40,425 nt of DNA from Rheinheimera baltica DSM 14885 (GTDB taxonomy: Bacteria; Pseudomonadota; Gammaproteobacteria; Enterobacterales; Alteromonadaceae), in NCBI RefSeq assembly GCF_000425345.1, contig NZ_AUDG01000038.1, positions 1-40,425 of the forward strand, read 5' to 3'. How positions within the stretch are numbered: the first letter of the stretch is position 1; each line of letters starts with the position of its first letter. The translations under genes were made by a program, and so were the position numbers. The notes under the pieces are model-generated. The model was given only the letters and a program-made list of their open reading frames with translations, was not told the DNA's origin and did not search any database. Of this stretch, positions 8,036-17,237 are shown in pieces.

Positions 8036-8732
8036 ACGCTAACACTTCGCCATTCAGCGGATGGTTAAAACGTATATATTGCGCGTGCAGCATTAAACGC
8101 GAGCTTTTAGCGGCAATGTCTGCTGTAGCATACAAGGTATCGCCGAGTATGGCATGACCCAGCGCGAGCATATGCAATCTTAATTGATGTGAGCGACCCG
8201 TTATAGGTTCCAACTGCACCCGACTTTGGTGTGTTGCACTGTCATAGCTAAGCAGCTGATAGCGGGTTACCGCAGGTTTGCCGGTTGCATGGCAAATTTT
8301 ATACAGTGGCCGATTGGCTTCATCTGCGGCAATAGGTAATTCAATAGTCCCTCTGGCCTTTGCCACTTTGCCTGCAACAATAGCGATATAGTGTTTTTGC
8401 ACTGTTCTGGCTTGAAATTGTTTGCTGATGTCAGACAGCACACGTTTGGTCAATGGCAATATGACTAAACCTGAAGTGTCGTAGTCTAAGCGATGCACTA
8501 CCTCAGCATTATAAAACTCGCGCTGCACCCGGCGAATCAGACAATCCTGGTTTTGCGGATGTCTTCCTGGAACCGTCAGCAAATGAGCGGGTTTGTTCAC
8601 TACCAGCAAAACATCATCTTCATAAGCAATATGATACGGCTCGGTTGTTGCTGGCAATATGGTTAAATCTTCAGGGCTATCATTCACGGTGCTATCATTC
8701 ACGGGGCTATCATTCTCATGGCTGGCGCTCAT
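8013..8732 (-). CDS. RluA-family pseudouridine synthase (paralogue)
   Basis: A 239-aa RluA-type RNA pseudouridine synthase. The catalytic aspartate lies in VVHRLDYDTSGLVILPL, and the conserved binding segment is LEPITGRSHQLRLHMLALGH. It has no S4 domain, as in the RluA subgroup. The ATG at 8732 is preferred because GGAG lies seven bases before it; an upstream ATG at 8744 would add MEKL. The N-terminus (NDSPVNDSTVNDSPED) is coded by a 15-bp tandem repeat and probably disordered. It lies head-to-head with rluA, a clear paralogue. The RNA target (23S rRNA or tRNA) is unknown. Confidence 0.85.
   Translation of the reverse strand: MSASHENDSPVNDSTVNDSPEDLTILPATTEPYHIAYEDDVLLVVNKPAHLLTVPGRHPQNQDCLIRRVQREFYNAEVVHRLDYDTSGLVILPLTKRVLSDISKQFQARTVQKHYIAIVAGKVAKARGTIELPIAADEANRPLYKICHATGKPAVTRYQLLSYDSATHQSRVQLEPITGRSHQLRLHMLALGHAILGDTLYATADIAAKSSRLMLHAQYIRFNHPLNGEVLAFSEPAPF
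8676..8720 (-). repeat. 15-bp tandem repeat, three units, within the pseudouridine synthase gene
   Basis: Units at 8676-8690, 8691-8705 and 8706-8720 share gctatcattcacgg, the last with a diverged end. In frame they encode a five-residue repeat of the NDSPV type near the N-terminus. Unit number could vary by slippage without shifting the frame. Confidence 0.85.
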
Positions 8733-8835
8733 AAGCTTCTCCATTCTTTAAACGGCGGCCATTATGCCGTAAAACCATTTGTCTGCCGATTAAATTCGGC
8801 TAAGCTACCCACTTTATCGCCTTAATGGTCTAAGC

Positions 8836-9522
8836 ATGACTGACGTTTTTGTTTACCAGCCCCCTACCGAACCATGGCTTGACGTGATCTATCAGGATAA
8901 AGATTTGATCGTGCTAAATAAGCCAAGTGGCTTATTAACGAATCCCGGCCGCGGTGCACATCTGGCCGACTGTTTACTCAGTCGTGTACAACAGCAATAT
9001 CCTCTAGCGCAATTGGTGCATCGCTTGGACATGGCGACATCTGGCGTTGTGGTTATGGCGCTTAGGCGCAAAGCAGAAGCGGCGCTAAAACAGCAATTTG
9101 CCGAGCGTCGTGTCAGTAAACGCTATTTGGCTGTGGTATGGGGCACACTGGCGCAAGCCGAAGGCACAATAGATATGCCGTTAATTGCGGATACGGCCAA
9201 TGCACCAAAGCAAAAAATCTGCCTAAGCAGTGGTAAACCGGCTATTACTCACTACAGAGTACTTCAACAGTTAACAGACCGTGCGCTGGTTGAACTTAAG
9301 CCCATTACAGGGCGTTCGCATCAGTTGCGTATGCATATGTTGCACCTTGGCCACCCTATTTTGGGCGATGCATTTTATGCCCACCTTGACGCACTGCACG
9401 CTGCGCCACGTTTGCAGCTTCACGCTGCCAGCTTACAGCTACACCAACCATACAGCGGTGAATGGCTAAGATTTGATGCGGATAGCGATTTTGTGGCAGC
9501 TGATGGCAAGCTAATTATCTGA
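8836..9522 (+). CDS. rluA: dual-specificity 23S rRNA/tRNA pseudouridine synthase RluA
   Basis: A 228-aa protein closely following the pattern of E. coli RluA (219 aa). It opens with a PPTEPWLDVIYQDKDLIVLN segment. The catalytic motif is VHRLDMATSGVVVMAL, followed by APKQKICLSSGKPAITHY and LKPITGRSHQLRMHMLHLGH. RluA makes pseudouridine at 23S position 746 and in several tRNAs at position 32. It is divergently transcribed from the paralogue at 8013-8732 across about 100 bases. The closer match to RluA and the HRLDMATSG form are why the symbol is given here and not to the neighbour. Confidence 0.85.
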   Translation: MTDVFVYQPPTEPWLDVIYQDKDLIVLNKPSGLLTNPGRGAHLADCLLSRVQQQYPLAQLVHRLDMATSGVVVMALRRKAEAALKQQFAERRVSKRYLAVVWGTLAQAEGTIDMPLIADTANAPKQKICLSSGKPAITHYRVLQQLTDRALVELKPITGRSHQLRMHMLHLGHPILGDAFYAHLDALHAAPRLQLHAASLQLHQPYSGEWLRFDADSDFVAADGKLII

Positions 9523-9633
9523 CTTAATTAAACAATAATCCTTGTTGGAAAATAGTAAACGTCTAGCTATAGTGCTATTACTGCGCGCAATTGACCTGCT
9601 TGCAGATAACAACAATAAAATAGGAGCGTCACA

Positions 9634-10041
9634 ATGAGCATGCTACATGAATTTAAAGCGTTTGCCATGCGCGGTAATGTCGTGGATATGGCGGTGGGGA
9701 TTATTATCGGAGCGGCATTTGGCAAAATTGTATCGTCGTTTGTCAGCGACGTTATTATGCCGCCTATTGGCGTGCTGCTGGGCGGTGTTAATTTTCGCGA
9801 TCTGGCCGTTGTTATCCAACAAGCCACTGAAAGCCAGGCCGAAGTGCTAATTAAGTACGGCATGTTTGTGCAAACAATAATCGACTTTATCATTATTGCA
9901 TTTGCCGTATTTGTTGGCGTAAAAGCAATGAATTCGATGAAAAAGAAAGAGGAAGCGAAACCTGAACCGACACCTGAAGCCACACCAGCTGATGTTCTTT
10001 TGCTGACTGAAATCCGCGATTTACTGAAAAAACAAGCTTAG
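9634..10041 (+). CDS. mscL: large-conductance mechanosensitive channel MscL
   Basis: A 135-aa inner-membrane channel that opens under membrane tension to relieve osmotic downshock. TM1 contains [20 protein letters not shown] (about residues 14-33), and TM2 contains [20 protein letters not shown] (about 77-96). The C-terminal bundle ends in a Pro/Glu linker and [12 protein letters not shown]. Length is typical. The start follows TAGGAGCGTCACA. The gene is followed by a strong terminator shared with the convergent peptidase gene. Confidence 0.95.
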   Translation: MSMLHEFKAFAMRGNVVDMAVGIIIGAAFGKIVSSFVSDVIMPPIGVLLGGVNFRDLAVVIQQATESQAEVLIKYGMFVQTIIDFIIIAFAVFVGVKAMNSMKKKEEAKPEPTPEATPADVLLLTEIRDLLKKQA

Positions 10042-10065
10042 CATTCCAGCTAACGCAGTTAAATA

Positions 10066-10093
10066 AAAACGTCTCCCTAAGGAGACGTTTTTA
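10066..10093. terminator. bidirectional terminator between mscL and the S9 peptidase gene
   Basis: A perfect 11-bp stem (aaaacgtctcc, loop ctaa, ggagacgtttt) with A- and T-rich flanks ends both convergent genes. Confidence 0.9.
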
Positions 10094-10135
10094 TTGCTGC
10101 GGGTAAACATAGTTGGGCAGAGAGTTATCGTTACC

Positions 10136-12607
10136 TTACAAGTGTTGTTCAAACAATTTGTAAATACGACGGTACTCATCCAGCCAGCTACTCGGTTGAC
10201 GGAAACCATGCGGTTCAACCGGATAAATAGCCGTTTCAAAGTTTATATTTTCTTGTTCAATTAAACGCTGTACTAAACGCACAACATCTTGAAAGAACAC
10301 GTTGTCATCTACCATCGGCGCATTAATCAGCAAAGGTTTTGTTAATCCCTGCGTGAAATAAATAGGTGAACTGCGCTGATAAGCAATGGGATCAATCGCC
10401 GGTGTATTAAGAATATTCGACGTGTAAGCATGGTTATAATATGCCCAGTCACTTACCGGACGCAGCGCCGCACCTGCCTGGAATAAATCAGGTTGGGTAA
10501 ACAGCGCCATAAAGGTCATAAAGCCCCCATAAGAGCCACCGTAGGTGCCAATACGTTTGCGATCAACATTAGCATTGTTAACCATCCAGTTTACGCCGTC
10601 AGCTAAATCTTCAATTTCAGGTGTGCCCATTCTACGGTAAATAGCGGTACGCCAATCCCGGCCGTAGCCAGCTGATGCGCGATAATCCATATCCATCACG
10701 ACATAGCCTTGTTGAGCCAGCAAGTTGTGAAATAAAAATTCGCGGAAATAGCCAGACCAGCCCAAATCACTATTTTGCAAGTAACCTGCACCGTGATTAA
10801 ATACTACCGCGCGCCGTTTATCACCCGCTTGATAATTGTCTGGCAAATAAACCTTGGCAAAAACAGGTTGCTTACCATGGCTTGAGGGTACTGCCACTAT
10901 CTGTGGCGCACGCAGAGGTAACTGCTTAAACTCAGCAGAGATGGTGTCGGTTAGCCTTTTAACTTCAGCACCGGGCTTGGCATCAGCTACATATAGCTCG
11001 GTAGGCAGCAAGTTAGTTGAAAACTGCAGCAACAGCTTTTGTTCGTCTGGCGACAACGTAAAACTTGTACTGCCGCCTAACTGAGTTAACTGCTCTGTTT
11101 TACCTGTGGCTAATACCACACGGTACACCTCGTAATTCCCAGGGTGCGCCATGTTAGCGCGAAAATAAATGTAATCATCTTGGCTGCTCAACATAGGCTC
11201 ACTGACTTCAAAAGTGCCACTGGTGAGTTTTTTGGCTTTGCCTTTCAAAGGTTTAACATACAAGTGTGAGTAACCGGTTTCTTCCGATAAATAATACAGA
11301 CTGTCGCTATTGTTTAACCAACCAAAATCATTGAAAGCGTAATTTACCCATGCCGTATCATGTAGACGATGTTGCGGCACCAGGGTTTTATTTTTTAAAT
11401 CAACGGTAGCAATCCAACGATCTTTGTTGTCCTGCGCTTGCAGCATTAGTGCAACCTGCTGACCTGACGCATGCCAGCGTATCGGGCCCTGACGCCAATA
11501 CCAATCATTCATCAGACCAATGTTGCGGATGATTTTTTCGCTTTTGTATTTCTCACCCCGGGCTTTAGCATTTTCTGCTTTAACCTCGGCTAGTACATCT
11601 TCGTTATAGCCTGGCATACTGGTATAGCTAAGTTCAGTGCTACTGCCATCAAGCAGGTTTAACAAAACAATACGCTGAGGCTCCGGAGTAACATCATTAA
11701 CCCTGGCCCTTACCTTTTCCGCTGCAATATCCCCATTTGCGGTAATGTAGTTTGGCATAATGTCTTTGTCATTGCGTTTGCCTTCTTTACGCACCGACAC
11801 CAGCATATAATCAGCCAGAGGTGACAAACTGGCAGCTACTACCTGCAACCCTTTGCCCAGATAAAATGCGTCGGGTGCAATACTGTCATTTTGCTGCTGC
11901 AACTGTGCTTGAGCGCTAAAACGCTGTTGTGCATTGCTTTGTTGCAGTGCGACAAATTCGATAAGCTTGTGCTGCTCCTGCGCCAGGTAACCTGCCGGTT
12001 TAGCGGGTGCTTTAGGCTTATCTTCAGTTTTCAAGCTGACCAGCTCACTACGCTTACCTGAGGCTAAATCCTCAGCGTACCAGGTCCAGCCCTCGCGATA
12101 AGATAAGCGGCCATCGGCTAAAAAAGACGGTTCAAATTGTGCTTCGTTGTCTCGTGTTACCTGAGTTAGCTCTGCAGTCAATGCGTTTCGAACAAAAATA
12201 TCGCCTTCAAACACATAGGCTTGCAAAGTGCGATCGGCGTTAAATACCCGCTCACTGCTGCCTAGTTGATGTAATTGTGACAGCGCAACCTCAGAGCCGT
12301 TGTCTGTAGCAGAAAGTGGTCGGGCAAACCAGTCTCGCTGCTGATAACCTGCCTGCTTTCGCTGGTAGTACACCTTTTGACTGTCGAAGCTCCAATGTGC
12401 ATTTTCCGGTTGGCGGCCAAGCCAATCTGGATCTGACATAATTTGCTCTAAGCTGAGCGATATTTCGCTATTGCCAGCGTATACCGTGGGCACACTAACG
12501 GTTGTTGTCTGATAAGTTTGTACTTCAGTTTTTTTTGCCTGTAATGGCACAGAAAGTGTCAGGCTGCATAGTGCTATAGCCAACACAGAAAAACGAATAT
12601 GGGTCAT
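10136..12607 (-). CDS. S9 family peptidase (prolyl oligopeptidase/DPP IV-like), exported
   Basis: An 823-aa serine peptidase from the ATG at 12607; a GTG nine codons upstream is a weaker start. Residues 1-24 form a signal peptide (MTHIRFSVLAIALCSLTLS, then VPLQA). The middle region is a beta-propeller typical of DPP IV-type enzymes. The C-terminal alpha/beta hydrolase domain carries the nucleophile in GTYGGSYGGFMTF (about residue 692), the aspartate in INAPMVDDNVFF and the histidine in EPHGFRQPSSW. Such enzymes release dipeptides or trim short peptides in the periplasm or outside the cell. The gene is monocistronic, ended by the terminator shared with mscL. Confidence 0.9.
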   Translation of the reverse strand: MTHIRFSVLAIALCSLTLSVPLQAKKTEVQTYQTTTVSVPTVYAGNSEISLSLEQIMSDPDWLGRQPENAHWSFDSQKVYYQRKQAGYQQRDWFARPLSATDNGSEVALSQLHQLGSSERVFNADRTLQAYVFEGDIFVRNALTAELTQVTRDNEAQFEPSFLADGRLSYREGWTWYAEDLASGKRSELVSLKTEDKPKAPAKPAGYLAQEQHKLIEFVALQQSNAQQRFSAQAQLQQQNDSIAPDAFYLGKGLQVVAASLSPLADYMLVSVRKEGKRNDKDIMPNYITANGDIAAEKVRARVNDVTPEPQRIVLLNLLDGSSTELSYTSMPGYNEDVLAEVKAENAKARGEKYKSEKIIRNIGLMNDWYWRQGPIRWHASGQQVALMLQAQDNKDRWIATVDLKNKTLVPQHRLHDTAWVNYAFNDFGWLNNSDSLYYLSEETGYSHLYVKPLKGKAKKLTSGTFEVSEPMLSSQDDYIYFRANMAHPGNYEVYRVVLATGKTEQLTQLGGSTSFTLSPDEQKLLLQFSTNLLPTELYVADAKPGAEVKRLTDTISAEFKQLPLRAPQIVAVPSSHGKQPVFAKVYLPDNYQAGDKRRAVVFNHGAGYLQNSDLGWSGYFREFLFHNLLAQQGYVVMDMDYRASAGYGRDWRTAIYRRMGTPEIEDLADGVNWMVNNANVDRKRIGTYGGSYGGFMTFMALFTQPDLFQAGAALRPVSDWAYYNHAYTSNILNTPAIDPIAYQRSSPIYFTQGLTKPLLINAPMVDDNVFFQDVVRLVQRLIEQENINFETAIYPVEPHGFRQPSSWLDEYRRIYKLFEQHL

Positions 12608-12721
12608 ATCAAAATTCTTATAATGAGAAAACACGCCTTGTTATACAAAGCCTGTGCCTGCAACGCAACTGTCGCGACAGCAGATGCGGCTGACGGCGTA
12701 ACAAACAAGATTAACAGACAT

Positions 12722-12748
12722 AAAAAAACCGGCCTGTAACGGCCGGTT
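12722..12748 (-). terminator. rho-independent terminator after azoR
   Basis: An 8-bp perfect stem (aaccggcc / ggccggtt) with a six-base loop is followed on the minus strand by a run of T. It lies about 40 bases after the azoR stop. Confidence 0.85.
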
Positions 12749-12790
12749 AAAACAGAGTGAATACGAGGTATTCGAACAGCTGTAGAGAAG

Positions 12791-13399
12791 TTAAGCCACG
12801 AGTTTAGCGCTAATTTCTGTTAAACGCGCCTTAGCTGCGTTAAGTGCCGTTTGTTGTGCGTCAGTTCCCATATTTAATCCCTCGGCATAAACAAAATGTA
12901 TGTCTTTCAAACCGACAAAATTAAAAAATGTTTGTAAAAACGGCGTCTGGCTATCCATTGAGGTGCCCTGATAAATACCACCACGGGTAGCAAAAATAAC
13001 AACCGGTTTATCCTCAAGCAAACCCACAGACCCTTGCTCTGTATATTTAAACGTAATGCCCGCACGTGCAACACGGTCTAATAAGGCTTTTAACTGTGAC
13101 GGAATACCAAAGTTGTACATGGGAACACCAAGTACTAAAACGTCCGCCGCTTTTATACGTGCCACGATATCGTCAGACACCGCTGCTAAACGTTGCTGCT
13201 CATCATTACGTTGTTCAACGGGCGTCATCCAGGCAGCCATTTCGGCCATATCAAGATGGGGTACCGGTGTTGTATTTAAGTCTAACGTATCCAGCGCGAC
13301 ACTTTGTTGCGGTAATTTTTCAATAAATTGCTGCGCTAATTGGACAGAGTGGCCTTTATCGCCACTAATTGAACTACTGATAAAAAGAATTTTTTTCAT
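12791..13399 (-). CDS. azoR: FMN-dependent NADH:quinone oxidoreductase/azoreductase
   Basis: A 202-aa flavodoxin-like reductase of the AzoR (AcpD) family, reducing quinones and azo bonds with NADH. The FMN-phosphate loop is ISSSISGDKGHSVQLA (about residues 7-22), and PMYNFGIPSQLKALLDR is the second FMN contact. FATRGGIYQ is also diagnostic. The length equals that of the E. coli enzyme (201 aa). The ATG at 13399 is preceded by AGGAGACCAAC. It is single, with its own terminator, and divergent from the ECF sigma gene across a 184-base region in which I saw no other gene. Confidence 0.93.
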   Translation of the reverse strand: MKKILFISSSISGDKGHSVQLAQQFIEKLPQQSVALDTLDLNTTPVPHLDMAEMAAWMTPVEQRNDEQQRLAAVSDDIVARIKAADVLVLGVPMYNFGIPSQLKALLDRVARAGITFKYTEQGSVGLLEDKPVVIFATRGGIYQGTSMDSQTPFLQTFFNFVGLKDIHFVYAEGLNMGTDAQQTALNAAKARLTEISAKLVA

Positions 13400-13583
13400 G
13401 TTGGTCTCCTACTGTTAATATAAACATCATAAAGCTATTTTTTAGAAAAAAAATACCATAAATACGCATAAACCATTCGATTTATTGGCAAATTAAAAAA
13501 CTAATCCACAATCAGAGTTATTGCGTAAATGTCATAACAACAATATTGCCAGCAGGCCAACCGCCTAATCAGGAACCTGAAAC

Positions 13584-14237
13584 ATGTTGAAGTTAGCTAC
13601 AGCATCAAGGCATGATAGAGGTCATTATTCTTTAGCGGATACCTCAGAGCCTATGACAGGCACAACTACAACGGCCCAGCCGTGGGATGAAGCGCTTACT
13701 TTTGTCGCACTTAAACGCGACCAGCAAGCTTATGCCGACCTTTTTAATTATTTCGTGCCAAGGCTAAGAGCTTTTGGTATGAAGATGTTTGGCAATGAAC
13801 AACAGGCTTTGGAAATGGTGCAAGACACTATGTTGAATGTGTGGAAAAAAGCGGCTTTGTTTGATGCGTCCAGAGGCTGTGCCTCTACGTGGATTTTTAC
13901 CATCGCCCGTAATGTTCGCTTTGACATGTTACGAAAAAAGCAAAGTCGTAAAGATGATATAAGCGCTGACGATTTGTGGTTAAACGGCGAATACCCTGAG
14001 CCAGCAGCAGATGATGCAGCAGCACAGTGGGACAACCAGTTGTTAACGGAAAAGTTAGCTCCCCACTTTAATCAGTTGCCACCGGCACAACGAGAAGTGA
14101 TGGAAAAAGTGTATTTGCAGGAAAAAACGCACCAAGAAGTCGCTGACGAATTGGCAATACCCTTAGGCACAGTTAAATCACGGATCCGCTTAGCGCTGGA
14201 TAGATTAAGAGAGGCATTAGATGGCGCACGCAATTAA
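13584..14237 (+). CDS. ECF RNA polymerase sigma factor, RpoE/ChrR type
   Basis: A 217-aa sigma-70 family ECF factor. Region 2 spans about residues 45-115 (FGMKMFGNEQQALEMVQDTM, WIFTIARNVRFDMLRKK). Region 4 spans about 155-210 (LPPAQREVMEKVYLQEKTHQ and GTVKSRIRLALDRLREAL). The start at 13584 follows AGGAACCTGAAAC; a second ATG at 13653 would remove an N-terminal extension. The downstream cupin anti-sigma gene overlaps it by 17 bases, indicating translational coupling. By analogy with the Rhodobacter RpoE-ChrR pair it may respond to singlet oxygen or organic peroxides. No target promoter was identified here. Confidence 0.9.
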   Translation: MLKLATASRHDRGHYSLADTSEPMTGTTTTAQPWDEALTFVALKRDQQAYADLFNYFVPRLRAFGMKMFGNEQQALEMVQDTMLNVWKKAALFDASRGCASTWIFTIARNVRFDMLRKKQSRKDDISADDLWLNGEYPEPAADDAAAQWDNQLLTEKLAPHFNQLPPAQREVMEKVYLQEKTHQEVADELAIPLGTVKSRIRLALDRLREALDGARN

Positions 14238-14898
14238 GTTTCATCCTGGTATGTCGTTATTGGAGCAGTTTGCAGAAGGCTGCTTAAGTGCTGATGTAGC
14301 GCTGGCGGTTGCTGCCCACATTGACTTGTGCCCGCATTGCCAGCAACTTCACAACGACATTACTGCAGACTTAGCAAGCCAGGTTCTGTTGCAACCGGTG
14401 AAAGCCGATAATACCGATTGGAACGCGATGTTAAGCAATATCGTAGCTAATACGGATATGTCGCAACAAGACAAACCGCAAGCTGAACGTCCGCAACAGC
14501 TGATTGAAGTATCACAACGTCAGTTTGAGCTTCCCCGTGCGCTGCGCCGGTTAGGTGCAAACCACGGTAAGTGGTTGCATTTAGGGGGTATTGCCACAGC
14601 GAAACTGCCTACGGGCAATGATCACCATGTGTCATTACTTTACATCAGTAAAGACACAGAAGTGCCGCAGCACACTCATTTGGGTTTGGAAATGACGCTG
14701 GTACTGGCAGGCAAAATTGTTGACGAAAATGGTGAGTACCACGCTGGCGACTTATTAATTAACTCGCCCGATGACACCCATACACCACGAACTATGGCTG
14801 ATGAAGATTGCCTGTGTTTATCCGTACTAAGCGCACCTTTACATTTTAAAAAGGGCCTGACACGGCTATTGAATCCATTGCAGCAATTTTTCTACTAG
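14221..14898 (+). CDS. chrR: ChrR-family anti-sigma factor with cupin domain
   Basis: A 225-aa zinc-binding anti-sigma factor. The N-terminal domain has the zinc motif H-x3-C-x2-C in AAHIDLCPHCQQLH (about residues 31-44). The C-terminal cupin domain contains the metal ligands in VPQHTHLGLEMTLVLAGKI (H-x-H and E), with a further histidine in DDTHTPRTM. In the known system ChrR holds the sigma factor inactive until the oxidative signal. The gene starts inside the sigma gene, in a different frame. A terminator follows about 75 bases downstream. Confidence 0.88.
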   Translation: MAHAIKFHPGMSLLEQFAEGCLSADVALAVAAHIDLCPHCQQLHNDITADLASQVLLQPVKADNTDWNAMLSNIVANTDMSQQDKPQAERPQQLIEVSQRQFELPRALRRLGANHGKWLHLGGIATAKLPTGNDHHVSLLYISKDTEVPQHTHLGLEMTLVLAGKIVDENGEYHAGDLLINSPDDTHTPRTMADEDCLCLSVLSAPLHFKKGLTRLLNPLQQFFY

Positions 14899-14972
14899 TC
14901 TTTACGTTAATATCGTCTTTTTGATATTAGTAGCATTAGTAACATTAGTAACATTGTCATTCGTGATATTGA

Positions 14973-14998
14973 AGCGCCGGCAGTACCGGCGCTTTTTT
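14973..14998. terminator. terminator after chrR, between convergent genes
   Basis: An 8-bp perfect stem (agcgccgg, loop cagta, ccggcgct) is followed by TTTTT. It directly abuts the end of the convergent fusion gene at 14997. Confidence 0.88.
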
Positions 14999-17237
14999 AA
15001 CGAAGTAATGCGGTTCCACCCTTTAAGTTAAACACTTGGCTAAACCCTAAGCGTCCCAGCACTTTACACGCCACCAAACTTCGATTGCCTGAGCGACATA
15101 CCAGTAACAGCGGCTGTTCTGGTTGCACCACGTTGTTAATAAGTGCATCAGCCAGTTTCGACAACGGAATTTCCAATACCGGATAAGGCTTAGGTAAATA
15201 TTGTGACAGCGCACCAGCACTTTGTTCATGTGGCTCCCGCACATCGACAACTTGCAGTTGCGGCCACTTCAGCATAAAGGTTTCTAGCTGTTCAACCGCA
15301 ATAACATCCGTTGCGTCCGATGGGCTTACCTCGACCAAGCCACACAAATGCTGAGTATGCTGCTGTAACGTAACAGCGTGTTGTTGCAACTGTTGTTGCC
15401 AGCTATCAATATGATGATGTTCAATTAATCCTGTTAACAAGGGCTGCTCTTTCTGCGCCAATGCTAGCGTAGTAAAAAACCGCTGTGCGTAATCATGGCA
15501 GGACAATATTAACGTCGCATCATCAATGTGACTTGCTAATAAACGAATACTTTCGGTCAATGCAGATATGTCGCCGCCGGGTAAGTCAGTTCGCCCCACT
15601 CCACCGGGCAACATCAGATCGCCAACAAACACAGCGCAGAGCTCTTGTTGCCGGTGTAATAGAATGCTAACCGCTTCCGGCGTATGCCCTGGCGTTGCAA
15701 TTTTAGTTAATTGATAGTCGCCACACGCAATGGTTTTTTGCTGTTCTGGCCAGCCCAACACATCACACCCTGCTGTGCTATATGCACTACCAACTAAGGC
15801 GAGAATTTCCTTACGGGCAGACAGATGATCATGGTGTAAATGGGTATCCAGCACGGCTTTAACCTGCAAACCCAAGCCCTGAATAATATTCGCTATGCGC
15901 CCGGCTAACGCTAGAACCGGGTCAATGACGACGGCATCACGGCTATTGGGGCAAATTAATACATAGCTGCATAAGGCTTCATGCTTTAACTGCAACAACC
16001 CTGTAGCATGCAACTCCAGCGTAGGAGTGGCATCGGTTAACACCAGACAATGCTGAGATACCACCTGCGCCAGCGCGGTTATTGCAGTACAAGCTTGTTC
16101 GCACTCGACAATGGTCATTGCCGGGCCAAATGACAGCCGAATGGCACCTTGCGAGCGCCAACTCTCAAGTCCCATGGCATCAAGCACAAAACTACTGGGC
16201 ACTTTTGAACTACAAGCCGACCCTGAACTGACACGAATACCGGCCGCATCAAACAAATCCATAATGTCTTTGCTGTAAAAGCCCGGTACAGAAAAATTAA
16301 TCGTCGTCGGCACAATATAGGGGGCGTCACTATTTAATACCATCGCAGGAAATACCTGCTTTAAAGCACAAATTAACTGCTGTCGGTATTGCCATAATAC
16401 CGCTGACGATTGAAATACGGATCCCTGCGGTTTTGCCAGCTCAGTGAAAATAGCGTGTAATGCGGCAATACCAGGTAAGTTTTCGGTGCCAGACCGTAAG
16501 CCACTTTCCTGACCACCACCGGCAATAAATGGCTGATAAGGTGCGTTTTTTCGCACATATAAAAAACCGATCCCTTTAGGAGCATATAATTTGTGTCCAC
16601 TAAAGGGAGCATAATCAATACTGGTTTGAGCAATGTTCAGTGACATTTTCCCCAGTGCCTGTACACAATCTACCATCCAGTATACTTCTGGGTTACAAAT
16701 GCGGATTAACTGCTCAAGCGCGGCTAAATCCTGCTTTACGCCGGTTTCATTATTCGCTGCCATGGTGCAAATCATTGCCGTTTTTGGCAAGTTATCACGC
16801 ATAAACTGTGTGTCCAGTAAACCATGCTGGTTAACCGGTATCGCCATAACAGTTGCGTTAAGCTGTAATACTTTATTCCAGTGTTTCAAGCTTTCCGGCA
16901 CCGCTTTGTGCTCGGTAGCACCGTATAGTAGCAAAGTGTCGGCGCCCGTCAGACCTTGTTCACGGGCTGCAAGCAGTGCCGAGACAATAGAAGTTTGGAT
17001 ACCTTCTGTTGCACCTGAGGTAAATACAATATCACCGGTACGCGCACCTATTAGCTGGCGCGCCAGCGCACGCGTGGTTTCCAGCTCAGCTTTCGCTTTA
17101 ATGCCGGTGGCATGGCTGCTACTCGGGTTACCAAAGCCTCGCTGCATAATGTGCATCGCGGCCTCAGCAGCAGCAGGAAGTACCGGCGTAGTGGCATTAT
17201 TATCGAGGTAAATTTCACGATGCAACTGACTAAACAT
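14997..17237 (-). CDS. three-domain fusion: cysteine desulfurase, metallo-beta-lactamase, rhodanese
   Basis: A 746-aa protein. Residues 1-395 are a class V aminotransferase fold of the NifS/IscS type, with the PLP lysine in PFSGHKLYAPKG (K216) and a candidate active cysteine in VSSGSACSSKVP (C342). Residues about 410-620 are a metallo-beta-lactamase domain with THLHHDH (H466, H468, D470, H471), ATPGHTPEA, FVGDLMLPGGVGRTDLPGGD and LSCHDYAQR. The GRTD-x2-GGD signature resembles persulfide dioxygenases of the ETHE1/CstB type. Residues about 640-746 are a rhodanese with VDVREPHEQ and the loop CRSGNRS (C714). All three active sites look intact. The ATG at 17237 follows AGGGGCCTTAGC. The likely role is to mobilise sulfur from cysteine and oxidise or transfer the persulfide within one polypeptide; this is inferred from the domains. 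Confidence 0.88.
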   Translation of the reverse strand: MFSQLHREIYLDNNATTPVLPAAAEAAMHIMQRGFGNPSSSHATGIKAKAELETTRALARQLIGARTGDIVFTSGATEGIQTSIVSALLAAREQGLTGADTLLLYGATEHKAVPESLKHWNKVLQLNATVMAIPVNQHGLLDTQFMRDNLPKTAMICTMAANNETGVKQDLAALEQLIRICNPEVYWMVDCVQALGKMSLNIAQTSIDYAPFSGHKLYAPKGIGFLYVRKNAPYQPFIAGGGQESGLRSGTENLPGIAALHAIFTELAKPQGSVFQSSAVLWQYRQQLICALKQVFPAMVLNSDAPYIVPTTINFSVPGFYSKDIMDLFDAAGIRVSSGSACSSKVPSSFVLDAMGLESWRSQGAIRLSFGPAMTIVECEQACTAITALAQVVSQHCLVLTDATPTLELHATGLLQLKHEALCSYVLICPNSRDAVVIDPVLALAGRIANIIQGLGLQVKAVLDTHLHHDHLSARKEILALVGSAYSTAGCDVLGWPEQQKTIACGDYQLTKIATPGHTPEAVSILLHRQQELCAVFVGDLMLPGGVGRTDLPGGDISALTESIRLLASHIDDATLILSCHDYAQRFFTTLALAQKEQPLLTGLIEHHHIDSWQQQLQQHAVTLQQHTQHLCGLVEVSPSDATDVIAVEQLETFMLKWPQLQVVDVREPHEQSAGALSQYLPKPYPVLEIPLSKLADALINNVVQPEQPLLLVCRSGNRSLVACKVLGRLGFSQVFNLKGGTALLR

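Noticed and set aside
8676-8720. CRISPR-like array
   Set aside because: The units are 15 bases, directly adjacent and in frame within a gene. There are no spacers.
8732-8744. Upstream ATG of the RluA paralogue
   Set aside because: The ATG at 8732 has GGAG at the right distance, while 8744 has a poor signal. Only four residues differ.
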